DNA from: Phycisphaerae bacterium
GTDB taxonomy: Bacteria; Planctomycetota; Phycisphaerae; Phycisphaerales; SM1A02
Reading direction: 5' to 3'
Assembly (NCBI GenBank): GCA_016873275.1
Contig: VGXO01000003.1
Location: 1-64,000 of the forward strand
Length of the DNA: 64,000 bases
In this document: piece after piece, positions 34,842 to 43,515 of the stretch
Numbering within the stretch: position 1 is the first letter of the stretch
How the letters are laid out: each line of letters begins with the position of its first letter
Program-made: the position numbers and the translations under genes
The notes under the pieces: generated by a model
Told to the model about the DNA's origin: nothing
The model's database searches: none
Seen by the model: the letters and a program-made list of their open reading frames with translations, nothing else

Positions 34842-36293
34842 ATGAGCCGCGCTTCGAAGAACGGACCGCCCCCGTCGCTCGCTGGCGCCCGGGTCACGGT
34901 CATGGGCATCGGTCGCTTCGGCGGCGGCGTGGGCGTCATCCGCCACCTGCTCGCCCGCGGCGCGAGCGTGATCGCGACCGACGTGCTCGACGCCTCCGCG
35001 CTCTCCGACTCGCTCGCGATGCTCGAGCGGCTCGACGGTCGCGACCGCCTCGAGCTTCGGCTCGGAGGACACGCCCGCCGGGAGTTCGTCGAGACGGACC
35101 TCGTGGTCGCGAATCCCGCGGTGCGGTCCCCGTGGAGCAACGAGTGGCTCGCCGCCGCGCGGACGGCGGGCGTCCCGATCACCACGGAGATCCGCCTCGC
35201 GATCGACGCCCTGCCCGGACGCCGCTTCATCGGCGTGACCGGCACCGTCGGCAAGAGCTCGACCGCCTCGATGATCCATCACGCCCTCGGTCGACTCGGC
35301 GTCGAGACCGCCCTTGGAGGAAACATCGGCGGATCGCTCCTCGACGAGGTCGACGCCATCCCCGCGAGGTCGTGGGTCGTGCTCGAGCTCTCGAGCTTCA
35401 TGCTTCACTGGCTCGGCGAGGATGCGCGACCGTGGTCGCCGGAGGTCGCGGTGCTCACCAACCTCCGCCCCAACCACCTCGACTGGCACGGGGAGTTCGG
35501 TCACTACGTCGCGAGCAAGGGTCGCATCGTCGCCCATCAGCAGACGCCGCGGCTGGTCACGGCGTTCGGCACGGAAGATCCCGCGGGGGCGCGAGCCGCC
35601 GCGACCGCGGGCGGCGACTGGTGGACCTCGCCCTCGACCGAGGGCGACGAGATCCTCCGCGCGATCGACCTCGACTCGATCTCGCTCCTGATCCCCGGAC
35701 CCCACCAGCGCCGCAACGCCCGCCTCGCCCTCGCGACCGCGGCGCTGGCGTGCCGACTCGAGGGTCGCGAGGTCGCCCGGTCCGAGCTCCGCGCGGCGCT
35801 CGCGGACTTCCGTGGTCTTCCGCATCGGCTCGAGGCGCTGCCCTCGCGGCGCGGACTCCTCTTCGTGAACGACTCGAAGTCGACCACGCCCGAGTCGACG
35901 CTGCTCGCGATCGAGTCGCTCGGCGATCCGTCGCGGGTGCACCTCATCGCCGGCGGCGCCGACAAGGGGATCGACCTCGCCAGCATCCGTGATCGCGCCG
36001 GCTCGCTCGCGGGGCTCTACGCGATCGGGGTGACCGCGGCGCAGCTTGCCGGCGGAAGCAGGGCGCGACTGAGCGGCACGCTGCGCCAGGCGGTCGCCGA
36101 CGCCGCGGCACGGATGTCGCCGGGCGACGTGCTGCTCCTGAGCCCGGGCTGCGCGAGTTGGGACCAGTTCACCGACTACCGCGCCCGGGGCGAGGCGTTC
36201 GCGGCGGCGGTCATCGAGGTGTTCGGCGCCGGCGAGCAGGGCGACCGCGCGACCGACGCGCCGGATCGCGCCGCGACCGCCCTCTCACGCTGA
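34842..36293 (+). CDS. murD: UDP-N-acetylmuramoyl-L-alanine:D-glutamate ligase
   Basis: MurD adds D-Glu to UDP-MurNAc-L-Ala in peptidoglycan synthesis. The 483-aa protein shows the three Mur-ligase domains: an N-terminal Rossmann part (VTVMGIGRFGGGVGVIRHLL), the ATP-binding GVTGTVGKSSTASMI with ELSSFMLHW and NLRPNHLDWHGEFGHYVASK, and the C-terminal domain with HRLEALPSRRGLLFVNDSKST and IAGGADKGID. The NDSKST block separates MurD from MurC/E/F. It is transcribed divergently from the DUF4190-like operon and is not next to other mur genes. Confidence 0.94.
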   Translation: MSRASKNGPPPSLAGARVTVMGIGRFGGGVGVIRHLLARGASVIATDVLDASALSDSLAMLERLDGRDRLELRLGGHARREFVETDLVVANPAVRSPWSNEWLAAARTAGVPITTEIRLAIDALPGRRFIGVTGTVGKSSTASMIHHALGRLGVETALGGNIGGSLLDEVDAIPARSWVVLELSSFMLHWLGEDARPWSPEVAVLTNLRPNHLDWHGEFGHYVASKGRIVAHQQTPRLVTAFGTEDPAGARAAATAGGDWWTSPSTEGDEILRAIDLDSISLLIPGPHQRRNARLALATAALACRLEGREVARSELRAALADFRGLPHRLEALPSRRGLLFVNDSKSTTPESTLLAIESLGDPSRVHLIAGGADKGIDLASIRDRAGSLAGLYAIGVTAAQLAGGSRARLSGTLRQAVADAAARMSPGDVLLLSPGCASWDQFTDYRARGEAFAAAVIEVFGAGEQGDRATDAPDRAATALSR

Positions 36294-36316
36294 GGAGATG
36301 CCGACGCGTCCTCGGA

Positions 36317-36814
36317 TCAGTCGTAGATCCGGGGTCGAGCCTCGGGCATCGGACCGCCCTCGGGCGTCCACCACACCGGCTTGCCGTCCGGATCGCGGGT
36401 GAGCGGCTGCTCATGCGGCTGCACCTCGGGATCCTCCGGGGTCTGACGGATCGAGACGTCGATGCGCCGACAACTCGCCGGCGGGCAGGTCATCTGGTTG
36501 CTCAGCTGACCCATCGTCGTGACCTTCGGATAGAGCTCCCACTGCATGCGGTCGGGCGTCCAGACCGGATCGTCGCCCTTCCCCTCGAGGAAGCGGAAGG
36601 TGAGCTGCTGCCCGGGCGGGATCGCGACCGCGAAGAAGGGCTCCTCCGTGCGCACGTCGACGAGGGTGATCGTCAACGGCTTCATCGGGGTGGAGACGTA
36701 GGTGAAGCCGCGTCCCGAGGCAGGCATGAAGCCGCCATCCGGCGCGTAGCAGCCGGCCGCGGCGATCACGGCGACGAGGGCGGTCGAGGCGACGAGGGTT
36801 CGAAGAGTCGTCAT
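36317..36814 (-). CDS. Predicted lipoprotein of unknown function
   Basis: A 165-aa protein with a lipoprotein signal (LVASTALVAVIAAAGC, lipobox AAGC). A small beta-rich domain (TYVSTPMKPLTITLVDVRTE, EPFFAVAIPPGQQLTFRFLE) and a Pro-rich end follow. A CPPASC pair could form a disulfide. No family recognised. ATG 36814 is chosen because the signal peptide begins there. It is convergent with murD and divergent from ispF. Coding call supported by the lipobox and codon bias. Confidence 0.75.
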   Translation of the reverse strand: MTTLRTLVASTALVAVIAAAGCYAPDGGFMPASGRGFTYVSTPMKPLTITLVDVRTEEPFFAVAIPPGQQLTFRFLEGKGDDPVWTPDRMQWELYPKVTTMGQLSNQMTCPPASCRRIDVSIRQTPEDPEVQPHEQPLTRDPDGKPVWWTPEGGPMPEARPRIYD

Positions 36815-36965
36815 GGCACGGTCGATCCGGGCGAGTCCGCGTGGGGACTCGAACGACGACCGCAGGCGAGTACGCACGCCCGCGGTCGTTCGCTTATCGA
36901 CCAAGGCGACGCGGTCCACCCGCACAAACCGCGAAATCCGGGCGCGGCGTTATCGTGCTCGACCC

Positions 36966-37496
36966 ATGCCGCGTCCTCGCCTCCGCATCGGTCACGGCTA
37001 CGACCTCCACCGCCTCGAGCCACCACCGCCCGCCGGTCAGGGGCGTCCGATGGTGCTCGGCGGCGTGCGGCTCGAACACCCCACCGGTCCGGTCGGGCAC
37101 TCCGATGGCGACGTGGTGCTTCACGCGGTCACCGACGCGGTGCTGGGCGCTCTGGGGCTTCCCGACATCGGGCAGCTCTTCTCCGACCGCGATCCCCGCT
37201 GGGAGGGTGCCGACTCGCGTCAGTTCCTCTCGGAGGCGACCCGCCTGATGGGAGAGCATGGTTATCGGATCGGCAACGTCGACGTGACGATCATCTGCGA
37301 GCGTCCCAAGATCGGTCCGGTGAAGGGCGAGATCGCCCGGGTCATCGCGGCGCTGCTCGGCTGCGGGGTGGACCGGGTCAACGTGAAGGGCAAGACCCAC
37401 GAGAAGGTCGACGCGGTCGGAGAGGGCCGGGCGGTCGAGACCCACGTCGTCGCGCTGCTCGAGCTCGTCGAGTCGTCGCGTCCGACCTCGGGCTGA
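36966..37496 (+). CDS. ispF: 2-C-methyl-D-erythritol 2,4-cyclodiphosphate synthase
   Basis: IspF makes MEcPP in the non-mevalonate isoprenoid pathway. The 176-aa protein has the zinc ligands Asp and His in GHGYDLHRL, the GPVGHSDGDVVLHAVTDAVLGA signature with the third ligand His, a FSDRDPRWEGADSRQFL loop, and the C-terminal VNVKGKTHEKVDAVGEGRAVETH. A short insert (PPPPAGQGRP) lies after the first motif. It stands alone, without ispD. Confidence 0.96.
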   Translation: MPRPRLRIGHGYDLHRLEPPPPAGQGRPMVLGGVRLEHPTGPVGHSDGDVVLHAVTDAVLGALGLPDIGQLFSDRDPRWEGADSRQFLSEATRLMGEHGYRIGNVDVTIICERPKIGPVKGEIARVIAALLGCGVDRVNVKGKTHEKVDAVGEGRAVETHVVALLELVESSRPTSG

Positions 37497-37558
37497 TCCA
37501 GCGGTCCGCGCCTCGCGAGGCTCGCGATTTCAAGACCGGGGGCGCTTGCGGGTCCGTC

Positions 37559-37725
37559 CTAGGTTCTGTCTGATGGATCCCCGTAGACCAAAGATCCGCG
37601 CGGCGCCCGGATGGCAAGGAGGCGAAACGAAGCTGTATCCGCAGCGATACAGCGAGTTGAAGCCGACGCGGCCAGCCGGGATGCCGCGCGGATCGACGTC
37701 CGGGGATCCGTCGGACAGAACCTAG
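37559..37725. mobile_element. 165-bp palindromic MITE-like element
   Basis: The ends are a 24-bp imperfect inverted repeat (37560-37583 against 37701-37724, 22 matches), starting GGTTCTGTC and ending GACAGAACC. Nested inside are a perfect 12-bp pair GATCCGCGCGGC / GCCGCGCGGATC (37593-37604, 37683-37694) and a central hairpin CTGTATC / GATACAG (37633-37652). The whole could fold into one long branched hairpin. Each end lies in a CTAG, which would fit a 4-bp YTAR target duplication as used by IS5-family elements; that link is inference. No transposase is encoded. It sits between ispF and the DedA gene. Confidence 0.75.
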
Positions 37726-37784
37726 AGTCCTCCCCGTCGCGACGCGGTCGGACCGCCAACCAACGTCCATTGCCCGAACACCCC

Positions 37785-38483
37785 GTGGAAGACCTGCACA
37801 GCCTGATCTCCGAGCACGGCGCGACCTTCGGTCCGTGGGCGCCGTGGATCGTCCTTGGGCTCCTCCTCCTCGCGGGCGTCGGGATCCCCCTCAGCGAGGA
37901 CGTCGTCAACATCCCGGCGGGCGTGCTGATCGGGCAGGGAATCTGGCCGCTCGGACCCGTGCTGCTCGCCGCATACGTCGGGGTGATCGCGGGCGACGTC
38001 CTCTGGTTCGCGCTGCTGCGGCGCTTCGGCACCCCCTTGATGCACCGCCGATGGTTCAAGCGCTTCGTGCACCCCCGGCGCCTGCTTCAGGTCAAGCATC
38101 AGATCGAGCGACGCGGCGGCATGGTCCTCGCCGCGGCGAGGTTCATTCCAGGCACGCGGGCACCCGTCATCACCGCCGCCGGCTTGATGCACATGCCCTG
38201 GCGGACCTTCCTGACCGTCGAGTGCCTCTGCTGTCTCGTGACGGTGCCGGTGCAGGTGGGGATCGGCGTGCTGATCGGTCGACGACTCACCGGCGACGAC
38301 GCCGCCCGGTCGATCGGGGTCGTCCTCGCCGTCGCGGCTGGAGCGATGCTGGCGTCCGCGACGATCCCGGCGATCATCCACCACTTCCAGGCGAGGCGAT
38401 CGGTGCCGCGGGCACCCGCCGCCTGGCTGCGAGAGTTCCGAAGCCCCTCCGGTCGCCCTGCCGCGGCGCCCGGACCCAAGTAG
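37785..38483 (+). CDS. DedA-family membrane protein
   Basis: A 232-aa integral membrane protein of the DedA/SNARE-associated (PF09335-type) family, whose members flip or transport polyprenyl phosphate and phospholipids. It has hydrophobic helices at LGLLLLAGVGIPLSEDVVNIPAG, LLAAYVGVIAGDVLWF and a C-terminal pair, and the conserved ARFIPGTRAPVITAAGLMHMPW block. The Glu-Asp after the first helix is typical. GTG 37785 is chosen because the longer frame to ATG 37611 runs through the palindromic element; a TTG at 37770 is possible. The basic C-tail is cytoplasmic. Confidence 0.85.
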   Translation: MEDLHSLISEHGATFGPWAPWIVLGLLLLAGVGIPLSEDVVNIPAGVLIGQGIWPLGPVLLAAYVGVIAGDVLWFALLRRFGTPLMHRRWFKRFVHPRRLLQVKHQIERRGGMVLAAARFIPGTRAPVITAAGLMHMPWRTFLTVECLCCLVTVPVQVGIGVLIGRRLTGDDAARSIGVVLAVAAGAMLASATIPAIIHHFQARRSVPRAPAAWLREFRSPSGRPAAAPGPK

Positions 38484-38525
38484 TCCGTCCCGCGGCGCCG
38501 GCAGGACCGGCGAGGAGCGTCCTCG

Positions 38526-39659
38526 ATGCGAGCCATCGTCACCGGTCAGATCGGCGTGGAGAAGAAGCCCTACCTCAACGCCGTGGAGCGCCTCGCGCGG
38601 GACGAGGGCGAGCGGCTCGCGGTCTTCCACCTCGGCGACATGATGTACGCCGAGGCGCCGGACGTTCGACCCGGGAGGATCCTCGACCTCTCGCTCAGCC
38701 GTCTCGCCACCCTCCGCCGCGCCGCCTTCCGCGACGTCATCGCCGCGACCTCGCCGGCGTCCGCCCATCGCCACGTCGTCGTGAACACGCACGCCACCTT
38801 CCGCTGGCGGCACGGGCTCTTCAGCGCCTTCGACTTCGACCTGATGCAGCGCTTCGAGCCGGACATGTTCATCTGCCTCGTCGACAACGTGGAGATGGTC
38901 CACCAGCGCCTGCACGCCGAGCACGTCATCGACGCGACCCTCAAGGACTGCATGGTCTGGCGCGAGGAGGAGATCCTCGCGACCGAGCTCCTCGCCGACG
39001 CCCTCGGCGGGCGGAACCGCTTCTACATCCTCAGCCGCGGCCGCGCCGCCGAGACGATCGACACCTGCGTGCGTCTCGTCACGCGACCGGACATGCGGAA
39101 GGTCTACCCGAGCTTCCCGATGAGCCACGTGGTGGACCTGCCCGACGTCCTCGACGAGATCGACCGATTCCGCGCAGCGATCGCCAAGCACTTCATCGCG
39201 TTCGATCCCGGCGACGTCGACGAGAAGCTGCTGCTCGACCGGGCGCTCGCCGCGGCGCGGGCGGGCGAGGACTTCATCGAGGTGACGAGCCATGGCTTCG
39301 GTCGCTCCGGCACCGCGCCCCCGATGCGGCTCGCGGTGCGGGAGGTCCTCGACATCGCGGGCGACATCGACGGTCAGATCTACATGCGCGACTTCAAGCT
39401 GATCGACCAGTCGGACATGATCGTCTCGCTGATCCCCGAGCTCCCCGGCGGCGTGCCGGGGCTCTCGAGCGGCGTCGAGCGCGAGCTGCAGCACGCCTTC
39501 GAGCACACCAAGGAGGTCTACGTGGTGTGGAAGCCGCGGAAGCCTCCGAGCCCCTTCATCACCGAGACCGCGACCAAGATCTTCCGGAGCGTGGACGAGG
39601 CGCTCGCCTGGTTCGAGTCGAAGGGCATGTTCGCGAGCACCAACCTCTTCGGGCGCTGA
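38526..39659 (+). CDS. P-loop-like NTPase fused to a nucleoside-deoxyribosyltransferase-like domain
   Basis: A 377-aa soluble protein of unknown function. The N-terminus MRAIVTGQIGVEKKPYL aligns with a P-loop (GxxGxxK) but lacks the Ser/Thr after Lys. VVVNTHATFRWRHGLF and FEPDMFICLVDNVEMV recall archaeal-type adenylate kinases (the HA.. and nucleoside-binding strands). The C-terminal third (YMRDFKLIDQSDMIVSLIPE, VERELQHAFEHTKEVYVVW) resembles nucleoside 2-deoxyribosyltransferase-like Rossmann folds with a conserved acidic residue. The two-part reading is by eye. truA follows 9 bp later. Confidence 0.7.
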   Translation: MRAIVTGQIGVEKKPYLNAVERLARDEGERLAVFHLGDMMYAEAPDVRPGRILDLSLSRLATLRRAAFRDVIAATSPASAHRHVVVNTHATFRWRHGLFSAFDFDLMQRFEPDMFICLVDNVEMVHQRLHAEHVIDATLKDCMVWREEEILATELLADALGGRNRFYILSRGRAAETIDTCVRLVTRPDMRKVYPSFPMSHVVDLPDVLDEIDRFRAAIAKHFIAFDPGDVDEKLLLDRALAAARAGEDFIEVTSHGFGRSGTAPPMRLAVREVLDIAGDIDGQIYMRDFKLIDQSDMIVSLIPELPGGVPGLSSGVERELQHAFEHTKEVYVVWKPRKPPSPFITETATKIFRSVDEALAWFESKGMFASTNLFGR

Positions 39660-39668
39660 GCGCGGTCC

Positions 39669-40463
39669 ATGCCCCGCTTCCGCCTGACCGTCGCCTACGA
39701 GGGAACCGAGTTCCACGGCTGGCAGGCGCAGCATCCGCCCGACGCGCCGCCGCTGCGCACGGTGCAGGGCGTGCTCGGCGAGGCGGCGACCGAGGTCCTG
39801 CGCCGGCCGGTCACGCTGGTCGGCGCCTCGCGGACCGACGCGGGCGTGCACGCCCTCGGGCAGGTCGCGGCGCTCGACGCGGAGACCTCGATCCCGGTCG
39901 ATCGCCTGGCGCTCGCGATCACCGCGCGGCTTCCGCCCGACGTGCAGGTCCGCGACGCCCGGATCGCCCCCGACGACTTCGACCCGATCGCGCATCCGAT
40001 CAGCAAGGGCTACCGCTACCGCCTGCGCACCGCCCGGCCTCCGGAGGGCTGGCCGCCCCTCCTCGATCGACGCACCGTCGCGTGGACGCGGGCGGTGCTG
40101 GAGGTCGACCGCATGCGGGACGCCGCCGCGCGGCTCCTCGGCGAGCACGACTTCGCCGGCTTCGCCGCGATCGATCATGGACGGCTGACCACCGTCCGGA
40201 CGATCCACTCCTGCGAGGTGCAGGAGGTCGCGCCGGGCGACTTCTCGATCGAGGTCTCGGGCAGCGGGTTCCTCTACAACATGGTGCGGATCATCGCGGG
40301 CACGCTGCACGAGGTCGGTCGAGGTCAGGTGCCTCCCGCGCGGATCGACGAGATCCTCGCGGGCGGCGATCGGCGGCTCGCGGGTCCCACCATGCCGCCC
40401 GAGGGTCTCTGCCTGATGTGGATCCGCTATCCGGGCGACCCGTCGGCGGAGTGGGGCGCGTGA
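39669..40463 (+). CDS. truA: tRNA pseudouridine(38-40) synthase
   Basis: TruA isomerises uridines 38-40 in the anticodon arm. The 264-aa protein has LTVAYEGTEFHGWQAQ, the catalytic block VGASRTDAGVHALGQVA with nucleophile Asp in RTDAG, KGYRYRLRTA, and SGSGFLYNMVRIIAGTLHEVG, all diagnostic. The normal length is kept. The stop overlaps the next gene start (GTGA), coupling it to a large exported protein; the P-loop-like gene lies 9 bp upstream, so the three probably share a transcript. Confidence 0.95.
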   Translation: MPRFRLTVAYEGTEFHGWQAQHPPDAPPLRTVQGVLGEAATEVLRRPVTLVGASRTDAGVHALGQVAALDAETSIPVDRLALAITARLPPDVQVRDARIAPDDFDPIAHPISKGYRYRLRTARPPEGWPPLLDRRTVAWTRAVLEVDRMRDAAARLLGEHDFAGFAAIDHGRLTTVRTIHSCEVQEVAPGDFSIEVSGSGFLYNMVRIIAGTLHEVGRGQVPPARIDEILAGGDRRLAGPTMPPEGLCLMWIRYPGDPSAEWGA

Positions 40464-42487
40464 TCGCGCTGATCCTGGCGCTCGTGCTCCAGTCGGTGCC
40501 GCCCACCTCGGCTCCACGAGCCCCGGACGCCCCGGACGCCGCCGACGCGGCCCGACCCGACGACGCGGCGCTCCGGGCGCTCGTCGATGCGATGCGCTCG
40601 GAGTTCATGCGGCTCGACCGCGAGACCGGCGATCCCGGCGCCGATGCCCGGCGACGGCTGCGGGAGATCGCGATCCTGCTCGCGGAGCTCGACGCGCCGA
40701 TCGAGGCGAGGACGACCGCGATCCGGCTCGCCCGGGCGCGCGAGTCGATCGATGGCTGGATCGCCAAGGCGCTCCGGAGCGACGTCGCCCCCGGCGAGCG
40801 ACGGAGGGCGGAGTGGACCCGCCTGCTTCTCGAGCGCTTCGCGGGAGCCTCCCTCGAGCGGCTGCAGCGGGTCGGGTCCCGCCGCGGCGGCGAGCTCGAC
40901 CTCGCGCTCGCGGAGACGCTCGCGCCGCTGCTCGAGGCGGTCGCCGCCTCCGAGGAGGTGATGCCGCATTCGCACTGGCCCGCCCGGAGCATCGGCACCG
41001 CGGTCGCGCCTCCCTCCTCGCCTTCGACCGTGGAGGTGCCCGGCGACTGGTCGGCGCCCCTCCGCGAGTCGCTCGAGGCGTGGCGGCGCGGTGCGAGCCA
41101 GCCGTCGCCCTCGGTGGTCGCCGCCGCGATCGCCTCGATCGATCGCCTCGTCCGGATCGAGTGGCTCGCGCCCGCGCGCCGACCGGCGATCGAGGCGTGG
41201 ATCGTGAGCGTGCTCGTCGATCGGAACGCCGACGCTCCGTCCCTGATCGCTCGCGCCGCGGATCTCGTAGACGCCGCGAACGGCGCCGCGAACGCCTCGG
41301 ATCCCGACTCGTCTCGCGAGATCCTCGCGCTGGTGGAGGGCTGGCTTCCGCCCGCGACGAGTCCCGAGTCACCCGCGCTCGACGAGGCGAGCCGCCTCGT
41401 CGCGACGCTCGCCGAGGTGCGACGCCGATCGAGGGGCGAGGTCGATGCGTCGCTCCGACCGATCCGCGAGACGCTGCGCCAGCGCCTTGCGACCGAGGAG
41501 GTCCTGGCGGCGCGGCGGCTCGCGACCCGCGTCCCGGGCGATCCCCTCGCCGAGGAGCGAGAGCTCGCCGCCTCGCTTGCCGCGATGCGACCGCTCCGCG
41601 CCGACCTCGCCCGCATCGACGCGGCGAGCGCCTGGCTCGACCGGATCCGCGTCGACTCGCCGCGCCTCGCGAACGCCGCAGGCAGGCGCCTCCGCCGGCT
41701 CGCCGCCGACCTCAACACGACCGAGGCGAGGATCGCCGCGGCGAGGTCGATCGATCGCCTGCTCCGCGAGTCTCCGCTCGCCCCGATGCCGCACGAGGGG
41801 ACGCTCCTCGACGGCAGCCGTCCGGCGCCGCGGGAGCTCTCCCCGGTGCGCGGCGAGGTCGCCGCCGCGATCGTCAAGCAGCGCTGGGCGTGGCTCGAGG
41901 CGTGGAGCGCCGACCGCGACGCCGAGGCCGACTCGATCTGGCGATCGATCGCCGCGCTTCGCGCGATCCTCGACGTCGCGTTCGCCCTGCCGGTGGTCGC
42001 CGCCGAGGAGGAGGTGCCGCTCGCCCGCCGCGTCGCGCGGTGGGCGGCATGGTCGGTCGATCCCGCGGTGATCGCCGCCGCGGTCTCCGCCCTCGGACCT
42101 CGGGTGCGGCTCGCGCTGCACGCCTGGCTCCGCGGCGAGCTCGACGCGGTCGCCCGCCACCTCGAGGGATGGCGCCGCGAGGCGCCCCTCGCCCTCGCCG
42201 CGATCGAGATCGACGCCGTGCTCGGTCCAGCGCTGGCACCGCTCGCGGACGGCGTGCGGGGCGCGGTGGAGGCGGCGGCGATCGGTCCGGCGCGAGACGC
42301 CTTCCTCGCCGAGTCTCGCGCCCTCCTCGCCCGCATCTCGTCGGGTCTCCTCGAGCTCGAGACCTCGCGAGGCGCCGCCACGACCGCCGACGTCGAGCGG
42401 ATCTCTCGGCAGGTCGACGAGGACCTCGCCCTGCTCCTCGCGGCGCTCCGGGAGAGCCGCCCACGCGAGCCGGTCGATCCGGAGTGA
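40460..42487 (+). CDS. Large exported Ala/Arg-rich helical protein
   Basis: A 675-aa protein starting with GTG that overlaps the truA stop. The N-terminal IALILALVLQSVPP is a short signal or anchor. The rest is Ala/Leu/Arg/Glu-rich amphipathic helix with few aromatic residues, without a recognised domain. Segments such as LATLAEVRRRSRGEVDASLRPI suggest coiled-coil or helical-repeat structure. Codon bias is strong across its whole length. Antisense frames in the same span are Ser/Arg-rich shadows. Function unknown; coupling to a tRNA enzyme gives no functional hint. Confidence 0.75.
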   Translation: MIALILALVLQSVPPTSAPRAPDAPDAADAARPDDAALRALVDAMRSEFMRLDRETGDPGADARRRLREIAILLAELDAPIEARTTAIRLARARESIDGWIAKALRSDVAPGERRRAEWTRLLLERFAGASLERLQRVGSRRGGELDLALAETLAPLLEAVAASEEVMPHSHWPARSIGTAVAPPSSPSTVEVPGDWSAPLRESLEAWRRGASQPSPSVVAAAIASIDRLVRIEWLAPARRPAIEAWIVSVLVDRNADAPSLIARAADLVDAANGAANASDPDSSREILALVEGWLPPATSPESPALDEASRLVATLAEVRRRSRGEVDASLRPIRETLRQRLATEEVLAARRLATRVPGDPLAEERELAASLAAMRPLRADLARIDAASAWLDRIRVDSPRLANAAGRRLRRLAADLNTTEARIAAARSIDRLLRESPLAPMPHEGTLLDGSRPAPRELSPVRGEVAAAIVKQRWAWLEAWSADRDAEADSIWRSIAALRAILDVAFALPVVAAEEEVPLARRVARWAAWSVDPAVIAAAVSALGPRVRLALHAWLRGELDAVARHLEGWRREAPLALAAIEIDAVLGPALAPLADGVRGAVEAAAIGPARDAFLAESRALLARISSGLLELETSRGAATTADVERISRQVDEDLALLLAALRESRPREPVDPE

Positions 42488-42565
42488 GGCACGTCCCTCC
42501 TCCCGGTCGAGCGCCGCCGCTGCGCCGGATCCCTACCATCGCGACCTTCGTCACGGGAGCCAGCG

Positions 42566-43243
42566 ATGAACGTCCTCGTGGTGGGTCCGCATCCGGATGA
42601 TCAGGAGCTCGGGATGGGCGGCTCCATCGCCCGCCTCGTCGCGGACGGTCACCGGGTGCACCTGCTCGACATGACCAACGGCGAGCCGACGCCGCACGGG
42701 ACGCCGGAGATCCGCGCCCGCGAGGCGGCGAGGGCGGCGGAGATCCTCGGCGTCACCCGCGAGTGCCTGCATCTTCCCAACCGCGAGGTGGTACACTCGA
42801 TCGAGGCGCGGCACGCCGTCGCCGGCGTGATCCGGCGCCATCGCATCGAGGTGATGTTCGTCCCGCACCCCGAGGACGCCCATCCCGATCACCGCGCGGT
42901 CACCCGCATCGCCGAGGACGCGCGGTTCGACGCGAAGCTGACGAAGACCGACCTCCCCGGCGAGCCCACCTATCCCAAGTGGCTCTTCCACTACTGGTGC
43001 ACGCACCTGCGGATCGTGCCGAGCCCGTCGTTCCTGATCGACACCACCGGCTTCGCGGAGCGGAAGCTCGAGGCGATCCTCGCCTACGAGAGCCAGTTCG
43101 TCGCGAACCCGCGGAACCGCCACGTGCCGGAGTGGATCAACGCCGCCGGCGTCTACTTCGGCAGCCGCCTCGGCACCGCCTCGGCGGAGCCCTTCTTCAG
43201 CCGCGAACCGCTCGGCCTGACGGGACTGTCGGGGCTCGCGTGA
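42566..43243 (+). CDS. PIG-L/LmbE-family deacetylase
   Basis: A 225-aa protein of the zinc-dependent N-acetylglucosamine deacetylase family. The N-terminal VVGPHPDDQELGMGGSIARL carries the His-Asp-Asp metal site. VPHPEDAHPDHRAVTRIAEDA carries the second His and catalytic residues. GEPTYPKWLFHYWCTH and YESQF are typical of BshB-type enzymes of bacillithiol synthesis, but other substrates are possible. GGGAG lies 6 nt before the ATG. No bshA or bshC is in the window. Confidence 0.9.
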   Translation: MNVLVVGPHPDDQELGMGGSIARLVADGHRVHLLDMTNGEPTPHGTPEIRAREAARAAEILGVTRECLHLPNREVVHSIEARHAVAGVIRRHRIEVMFVPHPEDAHPDHRAVTRIAEDARFDAKLTKTDLPGEPTYPKWLFHYWCTHLRIVPSPSFLIDTTGFAERKLEAILAYESQFVANPRNRHVPEWINAAGVYFGSRLGTASAEPFFSREPLGLTGLSGLA

Positions 43244-43465
43244 GGGCTTGGCGGTTCGGAGCGCACGATCGGCTGGCCTGCGATTCGATGAGGGGTCGGT
43301 CGCCTCGCTCCGCTTGCCCGGACGCTCACCCGCCTTGCTCCATCCGTGCGGCCCGCGCGATCCAGGCATGAGGACGAGGCCGTGGCGGGCGGCAGCGCCG
43401 GTGGCGGCGCTCGCGCCCTCGCCGAACCGGACCCCGCCGCCGGCGACCGCCCGCCGATCCTTCAA

Positions 43466-43502
43466 CCATGCAAATCCCTCATCCGATGGCGGATTTGCAT
43501 GG
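43466..43502 (+). promoter_or_regulatory. Perfect palindrome upstream of the DUF4143-type ATPase
   Basis: CCATGCAAATCC (43466-43477) and GGATTTGCATGG (43491-43502) are perfect inverted copies, 13 bp apart. The second copy ends 13 bp before the ATG at 43516. Symmetry, A/T content and position suggest an operator or transcript hairpin controlling the ATPase. A related half, CCATGCAGATCC, occurs at 44759-44770 after the gene. Confidence 0.6.
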
Positions 43503-43515
43503 TACGCTCTCTCCG

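Noticed and set aside
37835-40459. Upstream extension of the frame that encodes the exported protein after truA
   Set aside because: The frame stays open through dedA, the P-loop-like gene and truA, but there it reads as Arg/His/Asp-rich shadow. The GTG overlapping the truA stop is the sensible start.
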